Program-made: the position numbers and the translations under genes | In this document: positions 34,418 to 44,082 of the stretch, piece after piece | How the letters are laid out: each line of letters opens with the position of its first letter | Position numbering within the stretch: the first letter of the stretch is position 1 | The notes under the pieces: model-generated | Seen by the model: only the letters and a program-made list of their open reading frames with translations | Databases searched by the model: none | What the model was told of the DNA's origin: nothing | Assembly (NCBI GenBank): GCA_947497265.1 | Contig: CANMFP010000013.1 | Location: 1 to 64,000 of the forward strand | DNA: 64,000 nt | From: an uncultured Isoptericola sp. | GTDB taxonomy: Bacteria; Actinomycetota; Actinomycetes; Actinomycetales; Cellulomonadaceae | Reading direction: 5' to 3'

Positions 34418-37400
34418 GCGTCTCCCTCGTGCTTCGTGACGTGGACGGCGCGCGCGGCGCCCTCGACACCGGTCACCGTCAGGCTCTCGGCCAGCGTCTC
34501 GCGCGTGACGAGCTCGCGGTGCGCCTCGACGTCGGCCACGTGCGCCGACGGGACGTCGAGCGTGAGGTCGATCCGGTCGCTCACCTCGAGGCCGGCGGCC
34601 TTGCGGGCGTCCTGGACGTCGCGGACGACGTCGCGGGCGTACCCCTCGGCACGCAGCGCGTCGTCGAGCGCGAGGTCGAGGACGACGAACCCGCCGCCCG
34701 GCAGCACGCTGGCCGCCACGTTCTCGCCCGCCGCCTCGCCGACGACGGTGGTCAGCTCGTACTCGGTCTCCAGCAACGGGACGTCGCCGTCGGCGGTGGT
34801 CACGACCACGGTGCCGTCGGCGAGGTGCCACGCGCCGGACTTCGCGGCCTTGATCACCGCCTGCACGCCCCGGCCGAGGCGCGGGCCGGCCGCGCGGGCG
34901 TTGACGGCGAGACGCTCGGTGATGCCGAACCGCTCGGACGCCTCGGCGTCCGCCCGCACCAGGTCCACCGCCTTGACGTTGAGCTCAGAGGTGAGCAGCC
35001 CCACGTAGTCCGCGAGCGCCTCCGGGTCCGGCACGGCCACCGTGAGTCGCGCCAGCGGCTGGCGCACCCGCAGCTGGTTGGCCTTGCGCAGCGCCAGCGT
35101 CGTCGAGACGACGGCGCGCACCTCGTCCATCGCGGCGACGAGCTCGTCGTCGGCGACCAGGGCGGGGACGTTCTGCGCCGCGGGCCAGTCGGCGAGGTGC
35201 ACCGACCGCTCCCCCGTCAGGCCCCGCCAGATCTCCTCGGTCAGCAGCGGGGCGAGCGGCGCCATGACCCGGCACAGCACCTCGAGCGCCGTGTACAGCG
35301 TGTCGAAAGCATCGGCGTCCTCGGCCCAGAAGCGGTCCCGCTGGGTGCGCACGTACCAGTTGGTCAGCACGTCCAGGTGCTCGCGCACGGACTCGCACGC
35401 CCCGGAGATGTCGTAGGCGTCGAGCTGCCCCGTCACCGTGTCGACGAGGTCGTGCGTGCGCGCCAGCAGGTAGCGGTCGAGCGCCGGCAGCCCGGCCACG
35501 CGCTCGGGCGCGACGGGCCTCGCGGCGTAGCCACCGCCGTCGGGGCCCGCCGCGCTGTTCGCGTACAGGGTGAAGAAGTAGTACGTGCTCCACAGCGGCA
35601 GCAGCACCTGGCGGACGGCGTCGCGGATGCCGTCCTCCGTGACCACGAGGTTGCCGCCGCGCAGGATCGGGCTGGCCATGAGGAACCAGCGCATGGCGTC
35701 CGAGCCGTCGCGATCGAACACCTCGGAGACGTCCGGGTAGTTGCGCAGCGACTTGCTCATCTTGCGTCCGTCGGAGCCCAGCACGATGCCGTGCGAGACG
35801 GCGGTGCGGAACGCCGGGCGGTCGAACAGCGCGGTGGCCAGGACGTGCAACGTGTAGAACCAGCCGCGCGTCTGGCCGATGTACTCGACGATGAAGTCGC
35901 CCGGGTAGTGGTGCTCGAACCACTCGCGGTTGTCGAACGGGTAGTGCACCTGCGCGTACGGCATGGAGCCGGAGTCGAACCAGACATCGAGCACGTCCTC
36001 GACGCGGCGCATCGTGGACCGGCCCGTCGGGTCGTCGGGGTTGGGGCGGGTCAGCTCATCGACGAACGGTCGGTGAAGATCAGGCTCGCCCGCGGCGTTG
36101 CGCGGCAGGCGCCCGAAGTCCCGCTCGATCTCCGCGAACGAGCCGTAGACGTCGGTGCGCGGGTAGGCCGGGTCGTCGCTCTGCCACACCGGCACCGGGG
36201 AGCCCCAGAAGCGGTTGCGGGTGATCGACCAGTCGCGCGCGTTCTCCAGCCACCGGCCGAACTGGCCGTGCTGGATGTGGTCCGGCGTCCAGGAGATCTG
36301 CTCGTTCAGCTCGAGCATGCGGTCCTTGACCTTGGTGACCTCGACGAACCACGAGGACACGCCCATGTACATCAGCGGCTGGCGGCAGCGCCAGCAGTGC
36401 GGGTACGAGTGGTCGTAGGACTCGCGGCGCAGCAGCACGGTGCCGGTGGTCACCGCACCGGCGTCGGCCTCGCCGCGGGTGCGTGCCTTGAGGTGGTCGA
36501 TGATCGGCAGGTTCGCGTCGAACACCTGCAGTCCCGCGTACTCGTCGACCGGATGCGTGAACTTCCCGTCGGCACCCACGGGCATCACGGAGGCGACACC
36601 CTCGCGGTCGCAGACGATCTTGTCGTCCTCGCCGAAGGCGCCGGCCGAGTGCACCAGGCCCGTGCCGTCGGTGGTGGTGACGAAGTCGGCGGCCACGACG
36701 CGGTGCGCCCGCTCGCGCCCTTCGTAGTAGGAGAACGGCGGCCGGTAGCCCACCTCGAGCAGGTCGGCGCCGGTGAGGCGGCCGACGACGCGCGGCTCCT
36801 CGGCGCCCTCGTCGGTCAGCTCACGGGCGTAGTGACCGAGCCGCGCCTCCGCGAGGACGTAGCGCTCGGTGGCCCCTCCGGACGCCGACTCCACGACGAC
36901 GTAGTCGATGTCCGCGCCGACCATGATCAGCAGGTTGGAGGGCAGGGTCCACGGCGTGGTGGTCCACACGAGCAGCTTGTCGCCGGGGCGCACGGCGTCC
37001 GCGGCGCCGTCGGGCACCGACGTGACCTCGAAGCCGACCGTGACGGCCGGGTCCTGGCGGTTCTGGTAGACGTCGTCGTCCATGCGCAGCTCGTGGTTGG
37101 ACAGCGGCGTCTGGTCGTTCCAGCAGTACGGCAGCACGCGGAAGTCGGAGTAGACCAGGCCCTTGCGGTAGAGCTCGGCGAACGCCCACATGACCGACTC
37201 CATGTAGGTCGGGTCGAGGGTCTTGTAGTCGCCGTCGAAGTCGACCCAGCGCGCCTGGCGGGTCACGTAGTCGCGCCACTCCGAGGTGTACTTCAGCACG
37301 GAGCTGCGGCACGCGTCGTTGAACTTCTCGATGCCCAGCTCGAGGATCTCGTCCTTGGTCTTGATGCCGAGCTGGCTCATCGCCTCGAGCTCGGCGGGCA

Positions 37401-37731
37401 GGCCGTGCGTGTCCCAGCCGAACCGGCGCTCGACGCGCTTGCCGCGCATCGTCTGGTAGCGCGGGACGACGTCCTTCGCGTACCCCGTCAGCAGGTGGCC
37501 GTAGTGCGGCAGGCCGTTGGCGAAGGGCGGGCCGTCGTAGAAGACGAACTCGTTCTCACCGTCGGTGCCGGCGTCGTTCTTGGCGACCGAGGCCCGGAAC
37601 GTGGCGTCGGCCTCCCAGTAGGACAGGATCTCCTGCTCGATCTCGGGCAGCCGGGGCGAGGCGGGGATGCCGAACGCCTCGCCGGGCGTGCTGGACGACG
37701 AGGGGACCGAACGGTGCAACGGGTAGGCCAT
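34414..37731 (-). CDS. ileS: Isoleucyl-tRNA synthetase
   Basis: 1105 aa from ATG 37731 (SD AGGAG, 7 nt spacing). The class I signatures are [20 protein letters not shown] (HIGH-type) and [20 protein letters not shown] (KMSKS). The editing CP1 domain lies between (~200-400) and the C-terminal anticodon-binding region follows. This long type (~1050-1100 aa) is the eukaryote-like IleRS2 class found in actinobacteria, often linked to mupirocin tolerance. A T-box element precedes it, so expression responds to uncharged tRNA-Ile. Confidence 0.97.
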   Translation of the reverse strand: MAYPLHRSVPSSSSTPGEAFGIPASPRLPEIEQEILSYWEADATFRASVAKNDAGTDGENEFVFYDGPPFANGLPHYGHLLTGYAKDVVPRYQTMRGKRVERRFGWDTHGLPAELEAMSQLGIKTKDEILELGIEKFNDACRSSVLKYTSEWRDYVTRQARWVDFDGDYKTLDPTYMESVMWAFAELYRKGLVYSDFRVLPYCWNDQTPLSNHELRMDDDVYQNRQDPAVTVGFEVTSVPDGAADAVRPGDKLLVWTTTPWTLPSNLLIMVGADIDYVVVESASGGATERYVLAEARLGHYARELTDEGAEEPRVVGRLTGADLLEVGYRPPFSYYEGRERAHRVVAADFVTTTDGTGLVHSAGAFGEDDKIVCDREGVASVMPVGADGKFTHPVDEYAGLQVFDANLPIIDHLKARTRGEADAGAVTTGTVLLRRESYDHSYPHCWRCRQPLMYMGVSSWFVEVTKVKDRMLELNEQISWTPDHIQHGQFGRWLENARDWSITRNRFWGSPVPVWQSDDPAYPRTDVYGSFAEIERDFGRLPRNAAGEPDLHRPFVDELTRPNPDDPTGRSTMRRVEDVLDVWFDSGSMPYAQVHYPFDNREWFEHHYPGDFIVEYIGQTRGWFYTLHVLATALFDRPAFRTAVSHGIVLGSDGRKMSKSLRNYPDVSEVFDRDGSDAMRWFLMASPILRGGNLVVTEDGIRDAVRQVLLPLWSTYYFFTLYANSAAGPDGGGYAARPVAPERVAGLPALDRYLLARTHDLVDTVTGQLDAYDISGACESVREHLDVLTNWYVRTQRDRFWAEDADAFDTLYTALEVLCRVMAPLAPLLTEEIWRGLTGERSVHLADWPAAQNVPALVADDELVAAMDEVRAVVSTTLALRKANQLRVRQPLARLTVAVPDPEALADYVGLLTSELNVKAVDLVRADAEASERFGITERLAVNARAAGPRLGRGVQAVIKAAKSGAWHLADGTVVVTTADGDVPLLETEYELTTVVGEAAGENVAASVLPGGGFVVLDLALDDALRAEGYARDVVRDVQDARKAAGLEVSDRIDLTLDVPSAHVADVEAHRELVTRETLAESLTVTGVEGAARAVHVTKHEGDA

Positions 37732-37738
37732 GGGTGGG

Positions 37739-37998
37739 CTCCTGGACGAGCGACGGGTGGTACGACGACGGCACTGCTGCACGAGGACGACGTCGGCTCG
37801 CTTGCGCCCGTTCCCGGACGCCGCGCGGACCGTGCCGCGGTACCACCCCGCTTGCGGACCCCTCACCTCGAGGATCGGGGTCCACCACTCGTTCACGGCT
37901 GTGACGGGCCTACCCGTCCGGTTCTACTGGGCCCGCACGGGCCGTTCTTCCGGAGGCTCGCCGGTGATGGCCGGGTCGACGCCTGTGCCTCGATGATA
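37739..37998 (-). promoter_or_regulatory. Translational T-box riboswitch of ileS
   Basis: On the minus strand the T-box core GGGGTGGTACCGCGG is at 37849-37835; its TGGT pairs with the ACCA end of uncharged tRNA. Upstream, the Stem I region contains CCATCACCGGCGAGCC with an ATC (Ile) specifier at 37968-37966, typical of the ultrashort Stem I class described for actinobacterial ileS. Downstream, GTACCACCC (37763-37755) is perfectly complementary to GGGTGGTAC of the T-box and lies 12 nt before the SD (AGGAG, 37743-37739). The competing helices and the lack of a terminator plus T-run point to translational control. Confidence 0.88.
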
Positions 37999-38177
37999 CC
38001 GAGCCGCGCAACCCGCCGCGCTCACGTGCGCGTATTTTTCGTCGGCGTGCAGCCGACTCTTCTCGATCCTGCAGAAATGATTAATAAGGCCTGCTACGCG
38101 GCCCCGTAAGCAGCGCTAAATCACCTGCATGGGCTGCTGGTCTGGCCACGTGCCGGCGGCCTCGCGTCATGGTTCTG
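37999..38177 (-). promoter_or_regulatory. AT-richer region holding the ileS promoter (not resolved)
   Basis: This gene-free stretch contains the AT-rich patches GACGAAAAATACGCG and CTTATTAATCATTTC when read toward ileS. One of them is probably the promoter of the T-box/ileS transcript, but I cannot assign -35/-10 with confidence. Nothing else is recognised. Confidence 0.3.
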
Positions 38178-38915
38178 CTATCTCAGTCGTGCGGCGTCCC
38201 GCCGATACATGGCCGCGTGCTCGAGCAGGTGGAGTGCGCCGGTGGCGTGGGCGTGCTCCTCGGTCCAGTCGGCGAGGTCGTGAAGCCTGTGGCCCATGGT
38301 GCGCATCAGGTCAGCGACGGGCGGTGCGGCGTCGCGGCCGTAGCTGTCGAGCAGGTGGGCCAGCCGCGCTTCGGGCGGTGGTCCGTCGGGAGGTGCGGGC
38401 ATGTCTTCGCACCAGCCGCAGATCCGGTAGGCGAGGTAGGCGAGGTCCCACACGCGTGGCCCGGGTGAAGCCATGTCCATGTCGATGAAGCCGACCAGCT
38501 GCTCGCCGTTGTGGACCATGTTGTAGGGCGCGACGTCGTTGAGGCAGATCACCTCGGCGGGCTCGTGGGCCGGCATCCGCCACACGGCACTGGTGAGGGA
38601 GAAGTTCCGAGTCGCGTCGTGCCAGCACCGCAGCAACCTCCCAGCGCGCCTGGCTGTCCCGGGTTCCCATACCCAGGCGGGCGCCGGCCATCCTGCCGTC
38701 TCGCCGGCCAGGTAGCTGAGTACCTCTCGGCCTTGATCGTCCACGCCCAGCGGCGTCGGGACGGCTCGGACTCCCTGGGCTCGGACCCATGCGAGCAGCG
38801 CCTGGATGGTCGGTGTCCACGGCCCGGCAGTTCGGCGGACGGTGTCGCCGATTCTCACGACCTCATTGACGTTGCCGCCGGTGAAGTCGCTACCGGTCTC
38901 GTCACCTGAACTCAT
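38178..38915 (-). CDS. Aminoglycoside phosphotransferase-like kinase (APH family)
   Basis: 245 aa from ATG 38915; an upstream start would add 15 residues. The catalytic loop is VICLNDVAPYNMVHNGEQLV, in which the usual H-x-D-x-x-x-x-N reads L-N-D-x-x-x-x-N, so the Asp and Asn are kept. The Mg site is GFIDMDMASPGPRVWDLAYL. The N-lobe is short. This group phosphorylates small molecules such as sugars, choline or antibiotics; the substrate is unknown. Its neighbours are unrelated single genes, so this may be an acquired region. Confidence 0.8.
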   Translation of the reverse strand: MSSGDETGSDFTGGNVNEVVRIGDTVRRTAGPWTPTIQALLAWVRAQGVRAVPTPLGVDDQGREVLSYLAGETAGWPAPAWVWEPGTARRAGRLLRCWHDATRNFSLTSAVWRMPAHEPAEVICLNDVAPYNMVHNGEQLVGFIDMDMASPGPRVWDLAYLAYRICGWCEDMPAPPDGPPPEARLAHLLDSYGRDAAPPVADLMRTMGHRLHDLADWTEEHAHATGALHLLEHAAMYRRDAARLR

Positions 38916-39097
38916 CGCTAGATGCTCGCACGGGAGCCTTCGCTTGCCGCCCCATGTCATATCGCTGGCGCTGATCCGTGCCGCAAGCCCTGAAGCTCAC
39001 ACTCGTGACGCTACGGGCCGGTGCTTGGTCAGGTAGACCGCCCCGCTGATGTGCTGGCCGAGCTGCCCGCTCGCCGGCTCCAGGTCTCGTTTCGGGC

Positions 39098-39129
39098 CGT
39101 GGGGCGTGGGGCGTGGGGCGTGGGGCGTG
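39098..39129. repeat. Heptamer tandem repeat (CGTGGGG x4)
   Basis: Four exact copies of CGTGGGG followed by CGTG lie just upstream of the decayed phosphatase gene. A short slippage-prone tandem repeat; copy number may vary between strains. Confidence 0.85.
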
Positions 39130-39164
39130 CCACGCTCCTGCGTTGGGCGCTACTGACTCGATTC

Positions 39165-39783
39165 TCCGCGTGCCGCATCTTCCTGGCGACGCACCACGTC
39201 GACGGGCTGGTCGGTGGCCCGTTCGACTCCGAGTTGACGGCGAAAGGCCTCGACGACGCCGGTCGGATCGCCGCAGCTCTGGCCGAGAGGATCGGCGTCG
39301 GAGCCAGCCGGTCCCTGGTCTCCTCGGGTCTTCGCCGGACGGCGCAAACGGCGACAGTGATCGGCGACATCTTGGACATCGCACCCGACCTCGGCAGTCG
39401 ACTGCAGGAGAAGTCGTACGGCGTGGCGGAAGGACGCGAGCAATCCTGGTTGGGCGAACGGTTCGTCCCGCCACCGGCGGTAGGCAACCGGCTGCGTCCC
39501 CACGAGGGGATCGATGGCGCCGAAACGCGCCTGGAGGTGGCGTCGAGGGTCGACGAGGCGACGTCCGACGCCCTGGCGCGCGACGTGGATGACCTGGTGA
39601 TCGTGACCCACGGGTACGCGGCGTACGTTCGTGGTCGCGGCGTGGATCGGGATGCCGATCGAGGCCGCCGGCCACGCCGCCTTCCCCGTGCACTCGGGCA
39701 GCATCACGACGCTGCGCGAGGACGACTTCTTCCACAACCGCGCCGTCCTGGCGGTGGCAGAGACGTCGCACCTGCAACGTTGA
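39165..39783 (+). pseudogene. Frameshifted histidine-phosphatase (phosphoglycerate-mutase) family gene
   Basis: From ~39171 the frame gives CRIFLATHHVDGLVGGPFDS, ELTAKGLDDAGRIAAALAER and SSGLRRTAQTATVIGDIL, a histidine-phosphatase domain with [10 protein letters not shown] near its end. Just after this, around 39617-39630, the homology continues in the next frame as [40 protein letters not shown], stop at 39783. A one-base indel therefore breaks the gene. The catalytic RHG loop also looks shortened (A-T-H-H where family members have a longer T-H-P-E-A-T-H-H-like stretch), and there is no good start codon near the homologous N-terminus. Probably inactive. Confidence 0.65.
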
Positions 39784-39891
39784 CGGACGCCGGGCGGACT
39801 GTAGATCCCCCCCGACGATCAGCGAAGCGCGACGATGCGACCCGCATCGCGCGACCAAGACGACGCGCATAGGCGGCGATAGTCTGCCGGG

Positions 39892-40434
39892 GTGGCGAAC
39901 TTGGGGTCGGTCGCGTGGCCGCCTGCACCGATCAGCACGGAGCGTCTCGTGCTTCGCCTGCCAGAGGCTCGCGACCGGCCGACGATCATCGATCTGTACT
40001 CGTCACCTGACGTCGGCGAGTACATCGGTGGCGCGCAGTCGCGGGACGAGTTGGAGCGACGGATCTCCAAGGAGCCTCGCGTCGGGGTCGGTCAGTTCAT
40101 CGTTGATCGAAAGGGGACGATGATCGGGACTGTGCAGATCGTGCGGCGCGACGAGGACTTCGCCGTGCGCTCAACTGCTGGCAGGGTCGAGCTGGGATAC
40201 CTCTTCCTTCCCGAGGTGTGGGGTCAGGGCTACGCCCGGGAAGCGTGTGCAGCATTGCTCGAGTGGTTCGCTGCTGAGGCGCCCTCGGAACGGGTGATGG
40301 TGCCGACGCAGGCAGGGAACGTGCGCGCAATCCGCCTGGCGGAGTGGCTGGGCTTTGTCGAGGTGGCTCGGGAAGAAGCGTTCGGAGTCGAGCAGTGGAT
40401 CGGTGAGCACCCAGGTCACTCCCTGTCTGCATGA
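39892..40434 (+). CDS. GNAT-family N-acetyltransferase (RimJ/RimL-like)
   Basis: 180 aa from GTG 39892. It begins with the RimJ-type opening PISTERLVLRLPEARDRPTI, has the acetyl-CoA-binding motif A ELGYLFLPEVWGQGYAREAC (Q-x-x-G-x-A variant W-G-Q-G-Y-A), and the C-terminal NVRAIRLAEWLGFVEVARE. Members acetylate protein N-termini, amines or antibiotics. No partner gene is visible on either side, and the substrate is unknown. Confidence 0.9.
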   Translation: MANLGSVAWPPAPISTERLVLRLPEARDRPTIIDLYSSPDVGEYIGGAQSRDELERRISKEPRVGVGQFIVDRKGTMIGTVQIVRRDEDFAVRSTAGRVELGYLFLPEVWGQGYAREACAALLEWFAAEAPSERVMVPTQAGNVRAIRLAEWLGFVEVAREEAFGVEQWIGEHPGHSLSA

Positions 40435-40585
40435 CGACGGCATGAGGCAAGCGGGCGTAGTTTCCAGCCCTCACCGTCGGCCGTGGCCTAGTTCGATCTA
40501 CGCTGCGCGTCCGGCACGACATGCCCGAGATCGCGCAAGGTAGGCAGGCGGGTCCGCACAATCTGCGCTGCACGTCGACATGTGC

Positions 40586-41449
40586 CTAGACAAAACGAGA
40601 ACGAACCCAAAGCTCCTCCGCTGCACTTCCCGGTCGGAAGCCGAAGTGCTCGAGCATCGCGGTCGCTTCGGGAAAGTTGGAAGCGACGGCGTCGGGTGTG
40701 TGAGCGTCGCTGCCGAAGCTCACCGCCTTCCCGCCTGCGTCGGCCCACCATTCCGGAATCCACGACCAGAGCCGCCGAGTGTTCATCTCGAGCGCGCGAC
40801 CGCCTTCGGCGATCGACCGCAGAGCCATCCGGAAGCCCTCCTCGAAAGGGCGTGGGTCGAACGGCCCTGCGGTTCGAGTGGGCCACATCCGCACCGCGTA
40901 GTCGATGTGCGTGAAGACCTCGAACGCGTCGGAGCCTTTCACCATGACGGGGACGTGTGCGAGGTAGGCGTCCATGACCTCGGCCGGGTCGTGCTCACGG
41001 AACAGGGTGTGGGGCTCGGCGTGCCCGTCGCCGAGGTCGAGCGTGTGCAGCGAGCCGAGAACCCGATCGATGAGATCCAGGTCGACGATCTCTGCGGCCC
41101 GCCGGCCGACGAGGTGCGGCTGCCCGAGCTCGACCCCGGTGTGGATACGGAGGTCGGGGAACTCGTGGCGCATGCGGTCGATGGCACCCAGGTAGCCGGC
41201 AGCGTCGAACGGTGCAAAGTCAACTCTGCCGGCGCTGTTGAGGAAGCCCTGCTGGTGGGGCATCAGGTCCTCGGGCCCCGCGCGCCAGGTGTCGGGGATG
41301 TCGAGGTGTTCGGTGAAGTAGATGGCCTCGAGCCCGATCCTCACCGCCTGTGCGCACGTGGATCGCATGCGCCCCACCGCATGGGAAGCGGGGCCACCGG
41401 TGTCCCATGACCACTCGCTGTGCACGTGACTGTCGGCTGGCAACGTCAT
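40586..41449 (-). CDS. PHP-domain phosphoesterase (histidinol-phosphatase-like)
   Basis: 287 aa from ATG 41449. The PHP metal-binding motifs are visible: ADSHVHSEWSWDTGG (HxH), IYFTEHLDIPDTW (E-H), HTGVELGQPHLV, VFTHIDYAVRMW, and the final GSDAHTPDAV (D-x-H). This set is typical of trinuclear-metal HisJ-type histinol-phosphate phosphatases and relatives. It could be histidine biosynthetic, but no his genes are nearby, so another phosphate ester is possible. The gene starts where a decayed DinB-like gene ends. Confidence 0.88.
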   Translation of the reverse strand: MTLPADSHVHSEWSWDTGGPASHAVGRMRSTCAQAVRIGLEAIYFTEHLDIPDTWRAGPEDLMPHQQGFLNSAGRVDFAPFDAAGYLGAIDRMRHEFPDLRIHTGVELGQPHLVGRRAAEIVDLDLIDRVLGSLHTLDLGDGHAEPHTLFREHDPAEVMDAYLAHVPVMVKGSDAFEVFTHIDYAVRMWPTRTAGPFDPRPFEEGFRMALRSIAEGGRALEMNTRRLWSWIPEWWADAGGKAVSFGSDAHTPDAVASNFPEATAMLEHFGFRPGSAAEELWVRSRFV

Positions 41450-41766
41450 GGACCCATGCTGCCCGGTCGTCGGTGCGGTCGACCACCGCGCGGAACGCGT
41501 CCAGCGTGCGCCGCGGATCAGCCGCTCGGTGCCGCGCCACCCCCTGGTCGTTCGTACGGTCGAAGTCGAGCTGCGCGGCGGCCATCTGCCGGACGAACCC
41601 CCACCGTGTTCGTCGCGGAACCGATCAGGTGCGCCAGGACGTCGTGCACGGACCACCCGGGGCAGAGCGACGGCGCCTCCCACTGGTCCGTCGAGAGGCC
41701 GTCGAGGTCACGGGCGAGGCTGCGACGCTCCGCATGCACGGCATCCCACATGGTGCTCTGGTCCAT
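41450..41766 (-). pseudogene. Truncated, frameshifted maleylpyruvate-isomerase/DinB-like gene
   Basis: ATG 41766 opens MDQSTMWDAVHAERRSLARD, LDGLSTDQWEAPSLCPGWSV, HDVLAHLIGSATNT, the N-terminus of the TIGR03083/DinB (mycothiol-dependent maleylpyruvate isomerase N) family, including the metal His in W-S-V-H-D-V-L-A-H. After T-N-T the homology shifts frame to RWGFVRQMAAAQLDFDRTND (near 41605), and it stops about 45 residues later at the PHP gene start. Family members are ~200 aa, so this is a broken remnant. Confidence 0.65.
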
Positions 41767-41956
41767 GGTCGTACTCCTTCGGTCGGGTCCCGCGCCGAGG
41801 ATCGGGCGGCGGTTGCGCCAGGGCAGGCTGGTGACCGCCGCCGTACTCATCGCGGTGGCGGCTGCCAGCAGGACCACACGCCGGCCGCAGGCGGTCGCGA
41901 AGCCCAGACCCGTATCCTCGGCTCGACACCCGACAAGACCGAAAGGGCGACGACCG

Positions 41957-42757
41957 ATGACGGCGTCTGATCTGATCGTCCGGCGAGACGGCGTGAGCCT
42001 CGCGGTCACCGACCGCGGTGGTGACGGCCCGCCGGTGATCCTGCTGCACGGGCTTGCGGGAAGCTCGCGGGAGCTGCTGCCCACCGCGGACACGCTCACC
42101 GACCGGTTCCGCGTGCTCCTGGTCGACCAACGGGGGCACGGCCGCAGTACGCACCGACCCGACGACCTGTCGCGTGAAGCCTTCGTCGACGACATCGTCG
42201 CCGTGATCGAGAAGCTAGCCGACCACCCGGTGCGTCTCGTCGGGCAGTCGATGGGAGCCCACACGGCGTTCCTCACGGCGTCTGCGCGGCCCGACCTGGT
42301 CGACTGCCTCGTCATGCTCGAAGGGCACGTCGCCGGAGACGACGATCCCGGCGCTGCACGCGGGCTCGGAGAGTTCTTCGCGACATGGCCACCCTCGTTC
42401 GCCGACGAGACCGCCGCACGAAGGGTGCTCGGTGACTCACCCCTCGCCGATGCCTGGATCGACGACCTCGAGCGCACGCTCGACGGCCTGCGCCCACGAT
42501 TCGACGCCGACGTCGTGCGGGCCGTCATCGAGGCGGTCCATGCGCCTCGGTGGGACGAGTGGGAGGCCCTGACCACGCCGACGCTCGCCGTCTTCGCCGA
42601 CGAAGGCATGTTCACCGCCGAGGCGAAGCACGAGCTGGTCCGCCGTCGTCCCGGGACATGGCGCGCCGATCTGGCGGGCGCCGGGCACGATGCCCACCTC
42701 GACGCCTTCGACGACTGGATCGGCGTGCTGCGCGCATTCTTCGGCAAGGAGCACTGA
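41957..42757 (+). CDS. Alpha/beta hydrolase
   Basis: 266 aa from ATG 41957 (GAAAGG upstream). The fold signatures are PPVILLHGLAGSSRELLPTA (oxyanion hole HGLAGS), LLVDQRGHGRSTHRP, the nucleophile elbow VRLVGQSMGAHTAFL with Ser, and the His near the end in GAGHDAHLDAFDDW. The acid is probably Asp in LAVFADEGMF. A soluble esterase/lactonase-type enzyme; the substrate is unknown. Its stop overlaps the start of the downstream MFS gene (TGATG), so the two likely function or at least are expressed together. Confidence 0.9.
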   Translation: MTASDLIVRRDGVSLAVTDRGGDGPPVILLHGLAGSSRELLPTADTLTDRFRVLLVDQRGHGRSTHRPDDLSREAFVDDIVAVIEKLADHPVRLVGQSMGAHTAFLTASARPDLVDCLVMLEGHVAGDDDPGAARGLGEFFATWPPSFADETAARRVLGDSPLADAWIDDLERTLDGLRPRFDADVVRAVIEAVHAPRWDEWEALTTPTLAVFADEGMFTAEAKHELVRRRPGTWRADLAGAGHDAHLDAFDDWIGVLRAFFGKEH

Positions 42758-44082
42758 TGCACGACGACACCGAGGCCGCGCCCGGCCTCTCCTCCGACGG
42801 CGCTGCCGTCCCGGACCCGCAGCAGCGCCGGACGGTGGTCGTCCTCGTCCTCGCCCAGGTCCTCTCCGGCGCCGGCCTCGCTGCCGGCATCACCGTCGGC
42901 GCTGTCCTCGCTGCCGACATGCTCGCGACCACCGCCTACGCCGGTCTGCCCGCCGCCCTGTTCACCGCGGGGTCCGCCGCCGCGGCGCTCGTCGTCGGTC
43001 GCCTGTCCCAGCGGTGGGGTCGCCGCGCCGGCCTGACCTTCGGCTATCTCACCGGGGCGGTCGGTGCCGCCGGGGTGGTCCTCGCCGCGGTGGCAGACGC
43101 CGTCGTGCTCCTCTTCGTCGCCTTCGCCGTCTACGGTGCGGGCACCGCGACGAACCTCCAGGCCCGGTACGCGGGCGCCGACCTGGCCTCGCCCCGGCAC
43201 CGTGGCCGGGCCGTGAGCACCGTGCTCGTGGCCACGACCGTCGGTGCCGTGGCCGGCCCCAACCTCGTCGGTGTCATGGGTGACCTCGCGGCCGGCTGGG
43301 GCATCCCGCCGCTCGCCGGGCCCTTCCTCCTCGGCGGGGTCGCCTATGCGGCGGCCGGCGTGGTGCTCTGGGTGCTGCTGCGGCCCGACCCGTTGCTGCT
43401 CGCCCGCGAACGTGCAGCGCGGGCCGTGCCCGAGCCAGGGGCGTCCGAGGTCGCGTCCGCCGCGGAGGCGGTGGGAGGGTCGACCGGCCGCCAGGTCAGC
43501 CGCACCGTGCTGCTCGCCGGCACGATCATGGTGCTGACCCAGGGCGTCATGGTCGCCATCATGACGATGACGCCGGTCCACATGGAGCAGCACGGTCATG
43601 CCGTGGCCACCGCCGGGTTCGTCATCGCCGTGCACGTCGGGATGATGTACCTGCCGTCGCCGCTGTCCGGCTGGCTCACCGACCGGTTCGGCCCCGTGCG
43701 CGTCGCCGCCGCGGCCGCGCTCACGCTGCTCGCGGCCGGGCTGGTCTCGGCGCTCGTCCCGCCGTCGTCCGTCGCGGGGATCGCCGTGGGGCTCGGGCTG
43801 CTCGGGCTGGGCTGGAGCCTCGGCCTGGTATCGGGCACCGCCCTGCTCACGACGTCGGTGCCGCTGGACGTCCGAGCACGGACCCAAGGGGCGGTGGACC
43901 TGGCCGTGGCCCTGGCGGGTGCCGCCGGCGGGCTCGGTTCCGGGTTCGTGGTGGCCGGGTCCAGCTTCGCGGTCCTCGCCCTGGGCGGGGGCCTGCTCGC
44001 CCTGCTCGTGCTCCCGGTCATCGCGCTGTCCGCGCGACCTCGGCGTGCTGCTACCGGGGACTCGTCCCGCCGGGGTCCGTGA
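42757..44082 (+). CDS. MFS transporter (12-TM)
   Basis: 441 aa from ATG 42757. Motif A is VGRLSQRWGRRAGLTFGYL between TM2 and TM3; hydrophobic segments are distributed as two sets of six with a central loop (RERAARAVPEPGASEVASAA). The second half contains PSPLSGWLTDRFGPVRVAAA. The group resembles bacterial drug or metabolite exporters of the DHA1 class. It is coupled to the alpha/beta hydrolase gene; an export/detoxification pair is plausible. Its 3' end overlaps the convergent USP gene by 32 nt. Confidence 0.88.
   Translation: MHDDTEAAPGLSSDGAAVPDPQQRRTVVVLVLAQVLSGAGLAAGITVGAVLAADMLATTAYAGLPAALFTAGSAAAALVVGRLSQRWGRRAGLTFGYLTGAVGAAGVVLAAVADAVVLLFVAFAVYGAGTATNLQARYAGADLASPRHRGRAVSTVLVATTVGAVAGPNLVGVMGDLAAGWGIPPLAGPFLLGGVAYAAAGVVLWVLLRPDPLLLARERAARAVPEPGASEVASAAEAVGGSTGRQVSRTVLLAGTIMVLTQGVMVAIMTMTPVHMEQHGHAVATAGFVIAVHVGMMYLPSPLSGWLTDRFGPVRVAAAAALTLLAAGLVSALVPPSSVAGIAVGLGLLGLGWSLGLVSGTALLTTSVPLDVRARTQGAVDLAVALAGAAGGLGSGFVVAGSSFAVLALGGGLLALLVLPVIALSARPRRAATGDSSRRGP

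Noticed and set aside
34429-38109. A ~1200-codon plus-strand open frame opposite ileS
   Set aside because: Its translation is repetitive Arg/Val/Leu/His-rich antisense sequence; ileS with HIGH and KMSKS motifs and a T-box is the real gene.
39098-39129. CGTGGGG repeat as a CRISPR or iteron array
   Set aside because: It is a spacer-less 7-bp tandem repeat with only four copies; simple slippage repeat.
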